Source of the DNA: an uncultured Lachnospiraceae bacterium
Lineage (GTDB): Bacteria > Bacillota > Clostridia > Lachnospirales > Lachnospiraceae
Direction of reading: 5' to 3'
Assembly: GCA_946552115.1 (NCBI GenBank)
Contig: CAMNRH010000021.1
Span: 1 to 50,502, forward strand
Length of the DNA: 50,502 bases
Below, piece by piece: positions 49,836 through 50,502 of this stretch; the first letter of the stretch is position 1; every line of letters begins with the position of its first letter. A model generated the notes under the pieces. It had not been told where the DNA came from, ran no database searches, and saw only the letters and a list, made by a program, of their open reading frames with translations. The translations under genes and the position numbers were made by a program.

Positions 49836-50502
49836 TAAGCGAGAAACAATAAGTTGCTGTATTTCTCGCAAGCACTTAATTTCTTGTATATTATTAAGGA
49901 TTCCTTTAGCAAGTATGGCAGCACGGTTCTGATAATTGTCCATCGTAGCATCGTCAGGTATAATCACCGGAACTGATTGGATGTTGTACATCGGTAGTTT
50001 AGGTTGTGCAGCTCCTACCAGCAACGGGTCGATGCCTCCGTTTTTGCGGAGATATTGCCAATAACAGTAAAGGTATTCCGCTGTTATACCATTGTAGTTT
50101 GTCAACTTAACACAATTTTCGGTCAGGTTTGCTCCATCAAGAGTTTTACCAATGATTGCAATTTCTCCAGATGTGATACCAACAATGGCAATTATTACAT
50201 CTCCAGAGGCAACAGTGTAATTTCTTATATAAGCGAATACATCTTCACCTATATATTCAAAATCCTCGGTGAGTTCAAGATATTTTCCTTGGTACATATC
50301 ACGAATTCTGACATATGGATGGGATGTGATATCGCTTACAAACTCACATTCAGCTGGAAGACGCTTGCCGCCTCTGATTTGGCAGACATCTGAGAGCATC
50401 GCCTTCTTCCACCCATTTGGAAGAGGCAAAGCACCGGCATAATACTCGGCAAAGTAATCTTCAAAAACTGCTTGAGCAGTCGCTTCTAAATTATCATTTA
50501 TC
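49824..50502 (-). CDS. Silent type I specificity half (second target-recognition domain), partial
   Basis: On the minus strand the frame is open to the window edge and reads INDNLEATAQAVFEDYFAEY, then GALPLPNGWKKAMLSDVCQI, RGGKRLPAECEFVSDITSHP and, near the end, LREIQQLIVSRLLSR. This is the second half of an HsdS: central helix, second target-recognition domain and distal helix. It has no promoter or start of its own; an internal ATG at 50429 would skip the helix. Its stop codon overlaps the end of the forward hsdS. After inversion it would complete that gene to about 395 residues. Confidence 0.85.
   Translation of the reverse strand, partial: INDNLEATAQAVFEDYFAEYYAGALPLPNGWKKAMLSDVCQIRGGKRLPAECEFVSDITSHPYVRIRDMYQGKYLELTEDFEYIGEDVFAYIRNYTVASGDVIIAIVGITSGEIAIIGKTLDGANLTENCVKLTNYNGITAEYLYCYWQYLRKNGGIDPLLVGAAQPKLPMYNIQSVPVIIPDDATMDNYQNRAAILAKGILNNIQEIKCLREIQQLIVSRLLSR
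50486..50502 (-). repeat. Inverted repeat of the hsdS switch, right arm (at window edge)
   Basis: CTAAATTATCATTTATC is the exact reverse complement of 49811-49827. The match reaches the last base, so the true repeat may be longer. Confidence 0.85.

Overview
The window is chromosomal DNA of a gut-type Firmicute, most likely a member of the Lachnospiraceae (Clostridia). This rests on moderate GC, strong AGGAGG ribosome sites, consensus sigma-A promoters, a SAM-I riboswitch in front of metK, the local order birA - small conserved gene - coaX - dusB - greA - lysS, and ICE genes of the Tn1549/CTn type common in this family. I saw no tRNA, rRNA or CRISPR array.

Region by region. 1-1600: a relic-rich edge with a frameshifted AbrB antitoxin, an intact Phd/PIN toxin-antitoxin pair and a decayed short-chain dehydrogenase on the minus strand. 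1600-10350: a sugar or polyol uptake and catabolism locus with a ribose-type ABC transporter (binding lipoprotein, double ATPase, two permeases), two AP-endonuclease-2-type TIM-barrel isomerases, a Gfo/Idh/MocA dehydrogenase and a LacI repressor whose likely operator lies over the transcription start. 10430-13800: an AraC regulator and a GH36 alpha-galactosidase, with a 21-bp-spaced direct repeat in front of the galactosidase. 13800-20440: membrane protein, small conserved gene, shikimate kinase, murA, and an FtsX-type ABC exporter pair. 20600-24490: an ECF sigma/anti-sigma pair in which both genes carry a frameshift, then a large surface protein. 24570-28260: SAM riboswitch and metK, then a histidine kinase/response regulator pair. 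28255-36710: housekeeping genes (rRNA/tRNA methyltransferase, a patatin ORF running in frame into ornithine carbamoyltransferase, birA, coaX, dusB, greA, lysS), with three copies of a GC-rich palindrome in the gaps.

36711-50502 is an accessory island, more AT-rich, built on a decayed conjugative element. It holds an XRE regulator with a FliG-C-like tail, a five-fold treble-clef zinc protein with a nuclease-like C-terminus, a HEPN-like protein, an unexplained highly structured noncoding stretch of about 400 bases, small lipoprotein and membrane genes of the kind seen in immunity clusters, a DUF3991/toprim protein, remnants of conjugation genes (PrgI intact, VirB4 and VirB6 truncated), a class B sortase, two tandem-duplicated XRE regulators with shared operators, and a type I restriction-modification locus.

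The clearest dynamic system is at the right end. The hsdS gene stops right at a 17-bp sequence that recurs, perfectly inverted, at the last 17 bases of the window. A second specificity half lies between the repeats on the opposite strand. Inversion would fuse the two halves into a full two-domain HsdS, so this looks like a phase-variable specificity switch that continues past the window.
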